Notes: a model not told the origin generated them from the sequence alone. Positions 17,659 through 27,545 are shown, numbered from the stretch's first letter. The stretch: 64,000 nucleotides of DNA from Bacteroidales bacterium (GCA_028698995.1 JAQVVM010000015.1:1-64000); one strand, 5' to 3'. Made by a program: numbers and translations.

Positions 17659-20112
17659 ATGACAACAAAAAATAAAATCAAAAGTAAACCTGCAAAACCC
17701 AAATCAGAGGTGAATTCAAAAAAGAAGACAGGTTTTGGAAAAGGATTGTGGCAATTTTTGACCAATTCAAAATTTCATAGGATTCTTGGTTTATTTCTTA
17801 CCCTTTTTTCTATATATCTTTTTGCTGCATTTATTTCCTACTTTTTTTCGTGGCGCGATGATGATGGCTTTCTGAAGAACAACACCATTTTTAATATTCT
17901 TTTTGGTGAGGATGTTTATGCTCAGAATGTTTTAGGACGTTTGGGAGCTTTATTAGCCTATGCTTTTATTAAAAAAGGATTTGGATTTGCCTCCTTTGCA
18001 TTCGTTTTTATTTTTTTTCTGAGTGGTGTCAGGGTTTTTCTGAGTATTAGATTATTACCCCTGCGCAAATCTCTTAAACATGTATTGTTCTGGTTGCTTT
18101 GGCTTTCTTTAACTATGGGATTCTTTTTCAAAAAAGAACCCTTTGATATTTTAGGAGGGGCTTTTGGAATTGAAAATTCTGATTGGCTCAAAGCATTTAT
18201 GGGGAACTTTGGACTGGCAATGTTTCTTTTCTTTGCTCTTATAGTTTACATTATCATAATTTTTAATGTTTCATTTACAAACCTTTTTAAATCTCGATCT
18301 AAAGAAGAAACAGAAGAAGATCCTTCTAATATTAACAAGAAAGAGGAAAATGAAAATGATGTTATTCCTGAAAAAGAAACACCTAATACCGTTGAATTAT
18401 CATTAGATACCAACGATATTTTACTTCAAACTGATGATGTTGAAGAGGATATTGAAGAAGAAAATGAAACAACATCTGATTATGATAAATCGGATATTGA
18501 GCTCGAAATTGAGGAAGTAAAACAAAATGACAAACTTCATCAAACAAATCATACAGAGGAAGTTAGTGATACAGATGAGATGTTACATATTCCTATTTCT
18601 GAACCTTATGATCCGCGTCTGGAATTACCTGCTTTTCAGTTTCCTCCTTTTGATTTACTTGATGATTATGACAATACATCAGCAAGTGTTAAAAATGATG
18701 AGCTTCAGGCCAATAAAAAAAGAATTCTTGATACCCTTGAAAATTACAGCATTAAGATTGAGAAAATTAAAGCCACTATCGGCCCGACTGTAACCTTATA
18801 TGAAATTGTACCGGCTCCAGGGATAAGAATTTCGAAGATTAAAAACCTTGAAGATGATATTGCCTTGAGCCTTTCTGCATTAGGCATAAGAATCATAGCT
18901 CCAATGCCCGGGAAAGGGACTATTGGTATTGAAGTTCCAAATCAAAACCCTGAAATTGTCTCCATGAAATCCATACTCATTTCAGAGCGTTTTCAAAACA
19001 ATAAATTCGACCTGCCCATTGGTCTTGGAAAGACTATTTCTAACGAAAGCTTTGTGGCAGATTTAACCAAAATGCCACACTTACTCATGGCGGGTGCAAC
19101 AGGACAGGGAAAATCTGTTGGGATTAATGCTGTTCTTGCATCATTGCTTTATAAAAAGCATCCATCTGAACTTAAGTTTGTGCTTGTTGATCCTAAAAAA
19201 GTAGAACTCAGTTTATTCTCAAAAATCGAGAGACATTACCTTGCAAAATTACCCGACAGTGACGAAGCTATTATTACAGACACCCGTAAAGTAGTGCGAA
19301 CCCTTAACTCATTGTGCATTGAGATGGACAACAGATATGATCTATTAAAAGATGCTCAGGTTAGAAATATAAAAGAATACAATTCAAAATTTATTGCACG
19401 CAGATTAAACCCTGAATCAGGACATAAATTTCTCCCATACATTGTACTTATTGTTGATGAATTCGCTGACTTAATCATGACGGCAGGCAAAGAAGTTGAA
19501 GGCCCGATTGCACGACTGGCACAATTGGCCAGAGCAGTTGGGATCCATCTGATTATAGCTACCCAAAGACCTTCAGTAAACATCATCACTGGAACTATTA
19601 AAGCAAACTTCCCTGCCCGTTTGGCTTTCAGGGTAACTTCCAAAATAGACTCCCGGACTATTCTTGATACAGGGGGTGCCGACCAACTCATTGGAAGGGG
19701 AGACATGCTTTTATCAACAGGAAGTGACCTGATGAGATTGCAATGTGCTTTTATTGATATCCATGAGGTGGAAAAGGTAACTGATTTTATTGGCTCACAA
19801 AGAGCATTCCCCGATGCCCATTTGTTACCGGAATATGTTGATGAACAAGCAGATAACGATATCTCTATGGATTCTTCTGATAGGGACAGCATGTTTGAGG
19901 AAGCTGCAAAAATAATTGTGATACATCAACAAGGCTCAACTTCTCTAATCCAACGAAAACTTAAACTTGGCTACAACCGTGCTGGACGAATTATTGACCA
20001 ACTCGAAGCTGCCGGCATTGTAGGATCTTTTGAAGGTAGTAAAGCACGTGAAGTCAAATATAAAGACTTGTTTGCTTTGGAACAGTATTTGAACAGCCTG
20101 AAAAACAATTAA
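17659..20112 (+). CDS. ftsK: FtsK/SpoIIIE-family DNA translocase
   Basis: An inner-membrane DNA pump that clears and aligns chromosome termini at the division septum. Start chosen at ATG 17659 (817 aa), just after a consensus -7 element. Layout: four membrane helices (about 45-210); an acidic low-complexity linker (about 215-340, rich in Glu and Asp); the motor with Walker A GATGQGKS (about 479-486) and Walker B IVLIVDEFADL; and a winged-helix gamma domain at the C-terminus (ASTSLIQ-type helix QGSTSLIQRKLKLGYNRAGR) that reads the polarity sequences of the chromosome. All parts are present. The lolA-like gene starts 14 nt downstream, a frequent pairing in Bacteroidota. Confidence 0.96.
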   Translation: MTTKNKIKSKPAKPKSEVNSKKKTGFGKGLWQFLTNSKFHRILGLFLTLFSIYLFAAFISYFFSWRDDDGFLKNNTIFNILFGEDVYAQNVLGRLGALLAYAFIKKGFGFASFAFVFIFFLSGVRVFLSIRLLPLRKSLKHVLFWLLWLSLTMGFFFKKEPFDILGGAFGIENSDWLKAFMGNFGLAMFLFFALIVYIIIIFNVSFTNLFKSRSKEETEEDPSNINKKEENENDVIPEKETPNTVELSLDTNDILLQTDDVEEDIEEENETTSDYDKSDIELEIEEVKQNDKLHQTNHTEEVSDTDEMLHIPISEPYDPRLELPAFQFPPFDLLDDYDNTSASVKNDELQANKKRILDTLENYSIKIEKIKATIGPTVTLYEIVPAPGIRISKIKNLEDDIALSLSALGIRIIAPMPGKGTIGIEVPNQNPEIVSMKSILISERFQNNKFDLPIGLGKTISNESFVADLTKMPHLLMAGATGQGKSVGINAVLASLLYKKHPSELKFVLVDPKKVELSLFSKIERHYLAKLPDSDEAIITDTRKVVRTLNSLCIEMDNRYDLLKDAQVRNIKEYNSKFIARRLNPESGHKFLPYIVLIVDEFADLIMTAGKEVEGPIARLAQLARAVGIHLIIATQRPSVNIITGTIKANFPARLAFRVTSKIDSRTILDTGGADQLIGRGDMLLSTGSDLMRLQCAFIDIHEVEKVTDFIGSQRAFPDAHLLPEYVDEQADNDISMDSSDRDSMFEEAAKIIVIHQQGSTSLIQRKLKLGYNRAGRIIDQLEAAGIVGSFEGSKAREVKYKDLFALEQYLNSLKNN

Positions 20113-20125
20113 AAACTTAAGAGTC

Positions 20126-20776
20126 ATGAAAAAATTCAGCCTAATTATAAGTCTTGTAGTTATTGCAGCTTCTGTTACCCTTGCACAAGAAATCGACAGA
20201 AAATCAAAAGCTATTCTAGATGATTTGTCATCAAAGATAAAAGCGTATAATACATATAGTATTGAATTTTCATATAAAATGGAAAACAAAGTTGATAATA
20301 TTGAAGAAACTTATACGGGTACCATTTTAATGAAAAAAGAAAAATACCGTATTGAATTTGCAGAACAGATAATTATTTGCGATGGTGAAACTGTCTGGAC
20401 TTATCTGAGTGATGCTAATGAAGTACAGATAAGCAATGCAGAAGCTACAGGTGAAGGTTTAAGTGTGTCTCCTCATAATATTTTCAGCCTTTATGAAGAA
20501 GGTCACAGAAGTAAATATATTAGGGAAGGAACTTTCAACAATACCACTGTGCATGTTATTGAACTTATTCCATTAGAATCACAGGTTTATCATAAAGTAA
20601 GACTTAATATTGAGAAAGAAACCAATAAACTTCTCAGTGTTGTAGTTTTCGACCGTGAACAAACCACATTCACTTATGAGCTTATCAGACAACAACCAAA
20701 TTTGGTGATACCTGATAATAAATTCAACTTCAGAACAGAAAATTATCCCGGCATTGAAATAATTGACCTCAGATAA
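20126..20776 (+). CDS. LolA-like outer-membrane lipoprotein carrier
   Basis: A 216-residue periplasmic protein with a cleavable signal peptide (1-20, ending SVTLAQ) followed by the LolA/LolB-like open beta-barrel: SIEFSYKMENKVDNIEETYTG, GTILMKKEKYRIEF, then CDGETVWTYLSDANEVQIS, a family hallmark. LolA carries lipoproteins from the inner membrane to the outer membrane. It lies 14 nt after ftsK on the same strand and ends before a strong terminator. Bacteroidota often have several LolA paralogues; whether this one serves general lipoprotein traffic cannot be told. Confidence 0.88.
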   Translation: MKKFSLIISLVVIAASVTLAQEIDRKSKAILDDLSSKIKAYNTYSIEFSYKMENKVDNIEETYTGTILMKKEKYRIEFAEQIIICDGETVWTYLSDANEVQISNAEATGEGLSVSPHNIFSLYEEGHRSKYIREGTFNNTTVHVIELIPLESQVYHKVRLNIEKETNKLLSVVVFDREQTTFTYELIRQQPNLVIPDNKFNFRTENYPGIEIIDLR

Positions 20777-20795
20777 TTATTTAACCCTTATTAAT

Positions 20796-20833
20796 AAAAA
20801 CAGTGTTGTGTTTTATCCCACAACACTGTTTTT
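20796..20833 (+). terminator. Rho-independent terminator after ftsK-lolA
   Basis: A perfect 10-bp stem (CAGTGTTGTG at 20801-20810 with CACAACACTG at 20819-20828), 8-nt loop, flanked by A5 before and T5 after, so the stem can extend further. It ends the ftsK-lolA transcript ahead of the tRNA-Glu promoter. Confidence 0.88.
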
Positions 20834-20930
20834 TATTTATTACGAAATATAGGTAGATTATAGCTGTGGGAAGTGTTTATTATAGTTTGCACGAAGAAAA
20901 TATAAAAATATTGAAATAATTATAAAAATA

Positions 20931-20961
20931 TTTGTCAATTAAAAAAATATTATTAATTTTG
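20931..20961 (+). promoter_or_regulatory. Promoter of tRNA-Glu (and rpsT)
   Basis: TTTG at 20931-20934, exactly 19 nt, then TAATTTTG at 20954-20961: a textbook Bacteroidota promoter. The predicted start of transcription is a few bases before the tRNA at 20982. It may also drive rpsT, since no separate promoter or terminator is seen between them. Confidence 0.75.
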
Positions 20962-20981
20962 CAGTCCCAAAAAAGAAAAAT

Positions 20982-21053
20982 GGTCCGTTCGTCTAGGGGT
21001 TAGGACATCAGGTTTTCATCCTGGTAACAGGGGTTCGATTCCCCTACGGACTA
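20982..21053 (+). tRNA. tRNA-Glu (anticodon TTC)
   Basis: A 72-nt cloverleaf. Acceptor stem GGTCCGT (20982-20988) pairs with ACGGACT (21046-21052), with a G-T pair at the first position. The anticodon loop TTTTCAT places TTC at 21015-21017. The T arm AGGGGTTCGATTCCCCT is canonical. The 3' CCA is not encoded, as is common in this phylum. It is followed 25 nt later by rpsT. Confidence 0.97.
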
Positions 21054-21078
21054 CTCACATTTAATAAAAAAAGAAAAC

Positions 21079-21330
21079 ATGGCAAATCATAAGTCAGCTT
21101 TAAAGAGAATCAGGTCGAACGACGCTAAAAGAGTGCGTAACAGATATGTGGCAAAAACGATGAGAAACGCAATTAAAGCACTCAGAAATCTAACCGAAAA
21201 AGAACAAGCAGTAAGCATGCTCCCAAAGGTTATTTCGATGTTAGACAAAAATGTAAAGAGGAACTTAGTTCACAAGAACAAAGCTGCTAACCTCAAGTCA
21301 AAATTGATGAAAAAGGTAAATGTAATGTAA
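21079..21330 (+). CDS. rpsT: 30S ribosomal protein S20
   Basis: An 83-residue, strongly basic, helical protein matching bS20, which binds the 5' domain of 16S rRNA during small-subunit assembly. The family signature ANHKSALKRIRSNDAKRVRN is at the very N-terminus, followed by the three-helix body and the closing HKNKAANLKSKLMKKV. Length is normal. It lies just after tRNA-Glu, with which it may share a transcript, and is closed by a clear terminator. Confidence 0.97.
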   Translation: MANHKSALKRIRSNDAKRVRNRYVAKTMRNAIKALRNLTEKEQAVSMLPKVISMLDKNVKRNLVHKNKAANLKSKLMKKVNVM

Positions 21331-21354
21331 TTGCATACTAATGCCATAATTAAG

Positions 21355-21387
21355 AAGCCTTTCTATTATTTAGGAAGGCTTTTTTTA
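21355..21387 (+). terminator. Rho-independent terminator after rpsT
   Basis: Stem AGCCTTTC (21356-21363) pairs with GGAAGGCT (21373-21380; one G-T pair), with a 9-nt loop and a following T7 run. It separates rpsT from radC. Confidence 0.85.
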
Positions 21388-21408
21388 TAAACTTTAAGCC
21401 ATATTTTA

Positions 21409-22098
21409 ATGAAATACAAAAACAGTATTAAAAACTGGGCAAAAGATGACCGACCAAGGGAAAAGTTTTTGTTAAAAGGACGTAAAGCTCTAAGTGATGC
21501 TGAGCTACTAGCCATATTACTGGGTTCGGGTTCAAAGGATGAAAGTGCAGTAGATCTTGCCAAGCATATCCTTGCAGAAGTAGGCAATAATCTGGTTGAG
21601 CTTTCGAGGCTTGATATAACATCCTTGAAAAAATTTAAAGGCATAGGTACTGTTAAGTCAATTACCATTGCCGCTGCCCTTGAACTAGGAAGGAGAAGAA
21701 GAGAGGCAGATGCTTTAGACAAGAAGAGTATCAATAGTAGTAAAGACGCTTTCGAGTATTTACAGGCTGAATTGAGTGATAAAAATTACGAAGAATTTTG
21801 GATGGTAAATCTTAACAGTGCCAATAGAATAATCAATAAAGTGCTTATTAGTGAGGGCGGTATTGGACAATCTGTTGTTGATTTACGAAAAATTTTTAAA
21901 GCAGCCCTTGAAAGCAATGCAGTATCTATAGTATTGGCACACAATCATCCCTCGGGCAATACAAAACCAAGTAAAAGCGACATAGATGTTACCCAAAAAA
22001 TTAGAAATGCTGCTGCCTTGCTTAATATCAGTTTACTCGACCACATAATATTAGGTGATGAAAAATATCTGAGTTTTGCTGATCAGGGGATTTTATAA
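21409..22098 (+). CDS. radC: RadC-family JAB/MPN domain protein
   Basis: A 229-residue RadC protein. The N-terminus has a helix-hairpin-helix-like module (ALSDAELLAILLGSGS, then LKKFKGIGTVKSITIAAALELG). The C-terminal JAMM/MPN domain has the metal motif HNHPSGNTKPSKSD near residues 178-191 (HxHx7SxxD). Historically called a DNA repair protein; its true role is unsettled and the fold suggests a zinc hydrolase or a DNA-linked function. Length is normal. It stands alone between the rpsT terminator and the convergent collagen-like gene. Confidence 0.92.
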   Translation: MKYKNSIKNWAKDDRPREKFLLKGRKALSDAELLAILLGSGSKDESAVDLAKHILAEVGNNLVELSRLDITSLKKFKGIGTVKSITIAAALELGRRRREADALDKKSINSSKDAFEYLQAELSDKNYEEFWMVNLNSANRIINKVLISEGGIGQSVVDLRKIFKAALESNAVSIVLAHNHPSGNTKPSKSDIDVTQKIRNAAALLNISLLDHIILGDEKYLSFADQGIL

Positions 22099-22185
22099 AT
22101 TTTCTACTAAAAAGTCAAAAATATTAAATGGATATTGATTTTTTATAAAACAAGGATATTTTTTTGAAGACCCTTTAAAAACAAT

Positions 22186-24399
22186 TTAGTAGTAAATAAC
22201 AACTCTACCGGCTCCACCTGCTGCACCACCGCTGGCACTGGTACCACTACCGCCACCACCTCCTCCTAAAGTACCAGCAGTAGCAGGAGCTCCACCAATA
22301 CCACCCTTGCCTCCAAAACCACCATTTCCGCCATTACCGGGACTACCTCCGTCACCACCTGAAGAATGCGAATAAGCACTGCCGCCTCCACCTTGACTAC
22401 CCGTAATATTAAAGGTTGCAGTACTTGTTCCTCCTGCTCCACCGGTTAATGGTGCTCCAATAGTTACATTTCCTCCTCCTGTAGCACTTATCAAGCTTCC
22501 AAAACTGGTGGTTCCTCCTACAACACTGGGAGAGCCTGCAGCACCCCCGGCACCACAAGTAACAAAATAACTTGTTCCAGGTGTTACAGTAAAAATCTGA
22601 CATCCGTAACCACCGGCACCGCCCCCAGCTCCACTGTATGTTGTTCCGCCAGAGTAGCCACCTCCACCACCACCCCAAACGTGAACAGTAATTCGGGTAA
22701 CTCCTGCTGGAACAGTCCAATTTGAACCACAGTTTGGTACAACTACAGTAGTATATGTCCCATTAGCCCCTGTTGCTCCGGTAGGTCCGGTTGCTCCATT
22801 TGCTCCATTTGCCCCTGCAGCACCGGTTACGCCGGTAGCCCCTTTGGCTCCGGTATTACCTGTAGCGCCTACTGCACCGGTAACACCATTTGTACCTGCT
22901 GCTCCTGTAACACCTATTGGGCCTTGTGCCCCGGTATTTCCTATTGGACCTTGTGCTCCGACAGCACCGGTTGGTCCGGTAAATCCATTTATTCCGGCTG
23001 CGCCTACTGCGCCCGTAGCGCCTATAGCGCCTACTGCCCCTGTAACACCATTTGTACCTGCTGCTCCTGTAACACCTATTGGGCCTTGTGCACCGGTATT
23101 TCCTATTGGACCTTGTGCTCCGACAGCACCGGTTGGTCCGGTTGACCCAACATTTCCCTGAGAACCCTGTGGTCCTTGTGCCCCAATGGCTCCTGTTACT
23201 CCGTTAGCACCTATGGCTCCGGTATTTCCTATTGGACCTTGTGCTCCGACAGCTCCTGTTGGTCCGGTTGAACCAATATTTCCCTGAGAACCCTGTGGTC
23301 CTTGTGCGCCTATGGCTCCAGTTACGCCGTTAGCACCAATGGCTCCGGTATTTCCTATTGGTCCTTGTACACCGTTAGCACCTGTTGGCCCTGTTAACCC
23401 AACATTTCCTTGAGGACCCTGTGGTCCTTGCGCACCTATGGCTCCGGTATTTCCTATTGGTCCTTGTGCACCGACCGCTCCTATTGGTCCAATATCACCT
23501 TGAATACCTTGTAAACCAGTCGGACCAGTTGCTCCTGGTAATCCGGTTAAACCGGTAGGTCCTGGAGGGCCTATCATGCCCATATCTCCCTCTGGTCCGG
23601 TAGGGCCGGTTATTCCGGTTAAGCCCATGGGACCGGTTGGACCTACTGCTCCCGCAGGACCTGTTAAGCCTATGGGGCCTTGTGGGCCTATAGCGGCAAC
23701 CCAGATGGTGCCGTTAAAATACCAAAATTGAGCATAATCTAAATCATATACCAGTAATCCATTGGCGGGGGATGAAATGGCATTGCGTTCAGAAGTTTTT
23801 AATCGAGGAATCAAAATACCTTTGGTGGTACTTTCCAATTCCATTATTGCACTGGGAGCTGTTATCTGTGGATTTTCTCCTACTTTATAATTTCTTACAT
23901 CTCCAAAAGCTATATTATTTCCATCCAAATCTACTAGACGGTTTCCATTAATAGTACCATCCGCTGTATATATGTTATCTCCACCACTTCCTAATTTTAT
24001 CCAATACCCATCTGAAATATCTGTTGTTCCTGTTGGATTATAGAAATAGTAAAATCCCGGGCTAACACTGACTACTTGTCCCTGACCTGTAAGTGTACTG
24101 CCTGTGCCTACATTATACACTATCATGCCATCAAAGGCTGTTGGAAACATGCTGCCATCCAACAAATCTGTTTTGAATTCCCACTGGGTTAAATCAGTAC
24201 GAGGAAAAACAAGACCTTTGTTGTTGTTGTTTTCAAACGTAACAGAGGGGTCATGATTGGTAGATGCATCAAAAAACGGGTTTTCATTGGGAATACTGGG
24301 ATCTACAGAATTACCGGTTAAAACTTGAGCTTGAGTATGAAAAACCATCAAATTAATCCAAAAGGCAGTGGTTAATAAAAAAAAGTTGTTAAGTTTCAT
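22186..24399 (-). CDS. Secreted collagen-like protein with Gly-rich end
   Basis: A 737-residue exported protein. Signal peptide (1-24, ending FHTQAQ). Residues about 25-235 form a head like those of Bacteroidota surface proteins (segment [14 protein letters not shown], then [18 protein letters not shown]). Residues about 236-545 are an almost unbroken Gly-X-Y tract rich in [14 protein letters not shown] and GATG, the pattern of a collagen triple helix, encoded by long tandem DNA repeats. Residues about 548-737 are a glycine-rich domain ([20 protein letters not shown], ending [10 protein letters not shown]) like those on phage tail tips and bacterial adhesins. No type IX sorting domain is seen, so its export beyond the periplasm is unclear. 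Repeat number probably varies between strains. Confidence 0.85.
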   Translation of the reverse strand: MKLNNFFLLTTAFWINLMVFHTQAQVLTGNSVDPSIPNENPFFDASTNHDPSVTFENNNNKGLVFPRTDLTQWEFKTDLLDGSMFPTAFDGMIVYNVGTGSTLTGQGQVVSVSPGFYYFYNPTGTTDISDGYWIKLGSGGDNIYTADGTINGNRLVDLDGNNIAFGDVRNYKVGENPQITAPSAIMELESTTKGILIPRLKTSERNAISSPANGLLVYDLDYAQFWYFNGTIWVAAIGPQGPIGLTGPAGAVGPTGPMGLTGITGPTGPEGDMGMIGPPGPTGLTGLPGATGPTGLQGIQGDIGPIGAVGAQGPIGNTGAIGAQGPQGPQGNVGLTGPTGANGVQGPIGNTGAIGANGVTGAIGAQGPQGSQGNIGSTGPTGAVGAQGPIGNTGAIGANGVTGAIGAQGPQGSQGNVGSTGPTGAVGAQGPIGNTGAQGPIGVTGAAGTNGVTGAVGAIGATGAVGAAGINGFTGPTGAVGAQGPIGNTGAQGPIGVTGAAGTNGVTGAVGATGNTGAKGATGVTGAAGANGANGATGPTGATGANGTYTTVVVPNCGSNWTVPAGVTRITVHVWGGGGGGYSGGTTYSGAGGGAGGYGCQIFTVTPGTSYFVTCGAGGAAGSPSVVGGTTSFGSLISATGGGNVTIGAPLTGGAGGTSTATFNITGSQGGGGSAYSHSSGGDGGSPGNGGNGGFGGKGGIGGAPATAGTLGGGGGGSGTSASGGAAGGAGRVVIYY
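22881..23142 (-). repeat. Tandem DNA repeats in the collagen-like gene
   Basis: Two 100-bp copies, 22881-22980 and 23043-23142, offset by 162 bp, differ at about one base, so the duplication is recent or kept alike by recombination. A second repeat family lies beside it: copies starting at 23156 and 23282 (offset 126 bp, a multiple of 9). All offsets are multiples of three and keep the Gly-X-Y frame. Confidence 0.85.
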
Positions 24400-24638
24400 A
24401 AAAAAGTACGAATAGAATAATTAAGCAAAGTAAACAATATAAAAAAAAATGCGATATAAATCGAAATAAAAATAGTATTGGTCTTAATAAAAAAAACAAA
24501 TTTAGTAAAAACATCTGTTGAATTTGAAGCATATGACAATATTTTTTTTCTTTCCAGAGTTAATCAATCTCAGCAAATGAAATACCTCATTTTTTTTGTT
24601 TCCCTAATTTTATAATTAGTGCAATCATCAAATATTTA

Positions 24639-24646
24639 TACATTTG
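24639..24646 (+). promoter_or_regulatory. Putative -7 element of the PgpH gene
   Basis: TACATTTG fits TAnnTTTG, 18 nt before the ATG at 24665. It overlaps the longer possible start at 24644, which supports the shorter gene. No clear -33 TTG is seen. Confidence 0.4.
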
Positions 24647-24664
24647 TATATAATCCACAGAGTT

Positions 24665-26752
24665 ATGAATTATTTAAGCAGGACAATAATAAATTTTCTG
24701 AAGTCAAAGTACAGATATATTAATAAGGGTTTTCTTTTTATTTTGTCATTACTGATTGTATTATGGGTAATCCCCAAGGAAACAAAGTTCAAATATGATT
24801 ACCACATTGGTAAACCTTGGTTACATGAAGAATTGATTGCACCGTTTGATTTTCCTGTTTACAAAGCTGAAAGCGATCTTGAAAAAGAAAAAGAAGCTGC
24901 ACTTTCCGGTTTTATTCCATTTTTTCGTTATGATGAAGCAATAACTAAAGGATTAAACGATGAGTTTCTTCTGACTTTTGAAAGATTATGGACACAAGAG
25001 AAAAGCTCTTTACCGGAAACCGAGAAAATTAAATCGCTTCAGTTCTCTCAACAAATTTTCAATAATGTTTTAATAAAGGGAATTATAAATATTTCGGATG
25101 TCAGAAGAATAACAGACAGTCCGAAGATTTACCTTCTATCTGGCACTACAGCAAAACTTGTTGATGTGGACAGTTTATATTCTATAAACAAAGCCAATGA
25201 AAAAATCATCTCTGATCTGAATGCATCAAGAGAATATGATGGAAGATTTTTATCGGAAATAATTCAAAATGTAATTGGTTATACGGTTTTCTATGATGAA
25301 CATTCAAGTGAAAAAAACAAGACAGAATTATTGGAAAGCATATCCCCAACAAGGGGTTTTGTTCAAAATGGAGAAAAAATAATTTCAAGGGGAGAGCTTA
25401 TTACTGATGAGAAGTTTCAATTATTGGAATCGTTCAAGAAAGAATATAAGGAGAGTCTTGGCACTGCTGACCGCTATTACCTCACCATTTTAGGGCAGGT
25501 TATGATTTTGAGTGTGCTTATTATTGTGGTATTTCTTTTTATATACAATTTCAGAAAGAAAATTTATGAAAATAATAAGAAACTTTTTTTTATTATTTTA
25601 CAGTTGGTTTTTACGGTTTTAATTACAAAATTGATTGTGGGTTATGACATTTCATTGTTGTATGCTGTGCCCGTTTGTATTACCCCAATTATTGTAAGGG
25701 CCTTTTTTGACACACGCCTGGCAATTTTTATTCATGTTATTACTGTATTAATAATAAGCAGTTTTGCTCCAAACAGTTACCAGTTTATTATTTATCATTT
25801 GATAGCGGGAATTGTGGCTGTGCTGAGCATTGTGTCGCTAACAAAAAGAGCCAAATTGTTTTATACGACCATTTATATTTTTATTACATATATGGCTTTC
25901 TATATCGGTTTTCTTTTGGTTTATGACGGGAGTTTAAAAAATTTAGAAACATCTTTAATTATTCAATTTGGAATCAGTTCTGTTTTAAACCTGTTGGCCT
26001 TCCCAATGATTTTTATGTTTGAAAAACTTTTTGGGTATGCTACAGATTTTTCTTTGTTAGAACTTAGTAATTCTAATAACCCATTGTTAAGGGAACTGGC
26101 TTCTAAAGCACCGGGGACATTTCAGCATTCAATGCAGGTGGCTATATTAGCAGAAGAGGCTGCTTATCGAACAGATGCAAATGCCCTATTAGTAAGGGCA
26201 GGAGCTTTATATCACGATATTGGGAAAATGTATGCCCCACACTACTTTACAGAAAATCAGGTAAAGGGAATAAATCCTCATGACGAACTGTCTTTTGAAG
26301 AGAGTGCTGGTATTATTATCAATCATGTGATCAAAGGAATTGAAATGGCCAAGAAGTATAATATTCCCGAATATTTAATTGATTTTATTCGCACACACCA
26401 TGGCACCAAGAAAACAGATTTTTTTTACCGTATGCAAATGAATGAAAAGCAGGGAGAAACTGTTGCGAGTAAATTTACTTATAAAGGCCCTCTTCCCTTT
26501 TCAAAAGAAACAGCTATCCTTATGATGGCTGACGGCGTTGAAGCCGCATCAAGAAGTCTTCAAGCCTATGATGATGAAAACATTGATAAGATGGTTGATG
26601 GTATAATTGACGGACAAATAGCCGATAATCAATTTTATAAATCAGAGTTGACCTATAAGGACACGACTTTAATAAGACAGGTTTTTAAAAACAAACTTAA
26701 AAACATTTACCATGTACGTATTGCTTATCCCCAATTAAACAAATCAGTTTAA
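24665..26752 (+). CDS. PgpH-type cyclic-di-AMP phosphodiesterase
   Basis: A 695-residue membrane HD-domain protein of the 7TMR-HDED family (PgpH), which breaks down the second messenger c-di-AMP and thereby affects osmolyte, potassium and wall homeostasis. One N-terminal helix (about 20-42), an extracytoplasmic domain (about 43-265; VIPKETKFKYDYHIGKPW, ending in GFVQNGEKIISRGELI), seven membrane helices (about 270-455), then a cytoplasmic HD domain. HD metal ligands: QHSMQVAILAEEAA, LYHDIGKM (His517-Asp518), NPHDELSFEESA and RTHHGTKK. Start ATG 24665 preferred because the upstream GTG/ATG-free extension falls in the promoter. It stands alone and converges on the AlkD-like gene. Confidence 0.9.
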   Translation: MNYLSRTIINFLKSKYRYINKGFLFILSLLIVLWVIPKETKFKYDYHIGKPWLHEELIAPFDFPVYKAESDLEKEKEAALSGFIPFFRYDEAITKGLNDEFLLTFERLWTQEKSSLPETEKIKSLQFSQQIFNNVLIKGIINISDVRRITDSPKIYLLSGTTAKLVDVDSLYSINKANEKIISDLNASREYDGRFLSEIIQNVIGYTVFYDEHSSEKNKTELLESISPTRGFVQNGEKIISRGELITDEKFQLLESFKKEYKESLGTADRYYLTILGQVMILSVLIIVVFLFIYNFRKKIYENNKKLFFIILQLVFTVLITKLIVGYDISLLYAVPVCITPIIVRAFFDTRLAIFIHVITVLIISSFAPNSYQFIIYHLIAGIVAVLSIVSLTKRAKLFYTTIYIFITYMAFYIGFLLVYDGSLKNLETSLIIQFGISSVLNLLAFPMIFMFEKLFGYATDFSLLELSNSNNPLLRELASKAPGTFQHSMQVAILAEEAAYRTDANALLVRAGALYHDIGKMYAPHYFTENQVKGINPHDELSFEESAGIIINHVIKGIEMAKKYNIPEYLIDFIRTHHGTKKTDFFYRMQMNEKQGETVASKFTYKGPLPFSKETAILMMADGVEAASRSLQAYDDENIDKMVDGIIDGQIADNQFYKSELTYKDTTLIRQVFKNKLKNIYHVRIAYPQLNKSV

Positions 26753-26771
26753 GTAATAAAAAAAGAGTTTT

Positions 26772-27458
26772 TTAATATTTGAAATGCTTCAGAGCTTCTC
26801 TTTTACTTAAAGGTTTAAGTGAAGCACTTGATACGTATTGTAATACCCAATCAGGATTAGTCTTGGCATATTCTCTTAAGATCCACCCAATTGCCTTTTG
26901 AAGAAAAAATTCCTTTGAAGATTTACAGTCTTCAATATAAGAAGCTAACAATTCTATATCGGTTTTGTTTTTATATTGCAATTGAAACAGAATGCAGGAA
27001 CGTTGAAGCCACATATTTCCGGAAGCCATCCATGATTGAGTAACAGGTAATATCATTTCGGGGAATTTCAAAAAATAAAAACCCACAAGCTTAGCAGCAA
27101 TTAAATCAACGGTATCCCACCATGACTTTTCTGTAATCAATTGTTCATAAAATTTAATTGTGTTTGTATGCGTGTACTTACGATATTTGAAAAGTAACTC
27201 CATGGCAACATATTGCATTTCTCTCTCAGGAATATTCCAAAGCATAAGGCAAAGTTCTTCTAATTTTTCGGGGGGCGGTGGTTTGTGAAGCTGAGAAAAT
27301 TCTTTGAAAAGATCTGCTCTCAAAGGTTTTTTTAATCCGTAAAAAGCACATTTATTCTTCATGTATTTAGCCATCCAGAAAGCGTTTTCATCATTGGCAT
27401 TTAACTGAAAAATGTTTTCCAGTTCTGTTACATATTTAATCGTATCAAACGAATCCAT
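26772..27458 (-). CDS. AlkD-like DNA alkylation repair protein
   Basis: A 228-residue all-helical HEAT-like repeat protein of the DNA alkylation repair (AlkD) family, glycosylases that remove bulky or cationic alkylated bases without flipping them. Typical segments: FWMAKYMKNKCAFYGLKKP at the start, EREMQYVAMELL, EKSWWDTVDLIAAKLVG (family signature holding the catalytic Asp), WLQRSCILFQLQYKNKTD, and FFLQKAIGWILREYAKTNP. Length is normal. It is convergent with the PgpH gene (19 nt between stops) and downstream of the alpha-2-macroglobulin gene. Confidence 0.92.
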   Translation of the reverse strand: MDSFDTIKYVTELENIFQLNANDENAFWMAKYMKNKCAFYGLKKPLRADLFKEFSQLHKPPPPEKLEELCLMLWNIPEREMQYVAMELLFKYRKYTHTNTIKFYEQLITEKSWWDTVDLIAAKLVGFYFLKFPEMILPVTQSWMASGNMWLQRSCILFQLQYKNKTDIELLASYIEDCKSSKEFFLQKAIGWILREYAKTNPDWVLQYVSSASLKPLSKREALKHFKY

Positions 27459-27545
27459 ATCATTATTTTTTTAAAGATTAAGAATCAATATTTCTAATTT
27501 AAAATTAAATCATTATAAAAGACACGCACAAACTAAAGTAATTTC

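Noticed and set aside
22844-23161. A proline-rich plus-strand open frame opposite the collagen-like gene
   Set aside because: It is the complement of Gly-X-Y codons (GGN reads as NCC), so a long proline-alanine frame is forced. No start context, signal or homologue pattern supports it.
22881-23460. CRISPR-like repeated DNA
   Set aside because: The repeats have no unique spacers of constant length, are in a coding frame of Gly-X-Y, and no cas gene is near.
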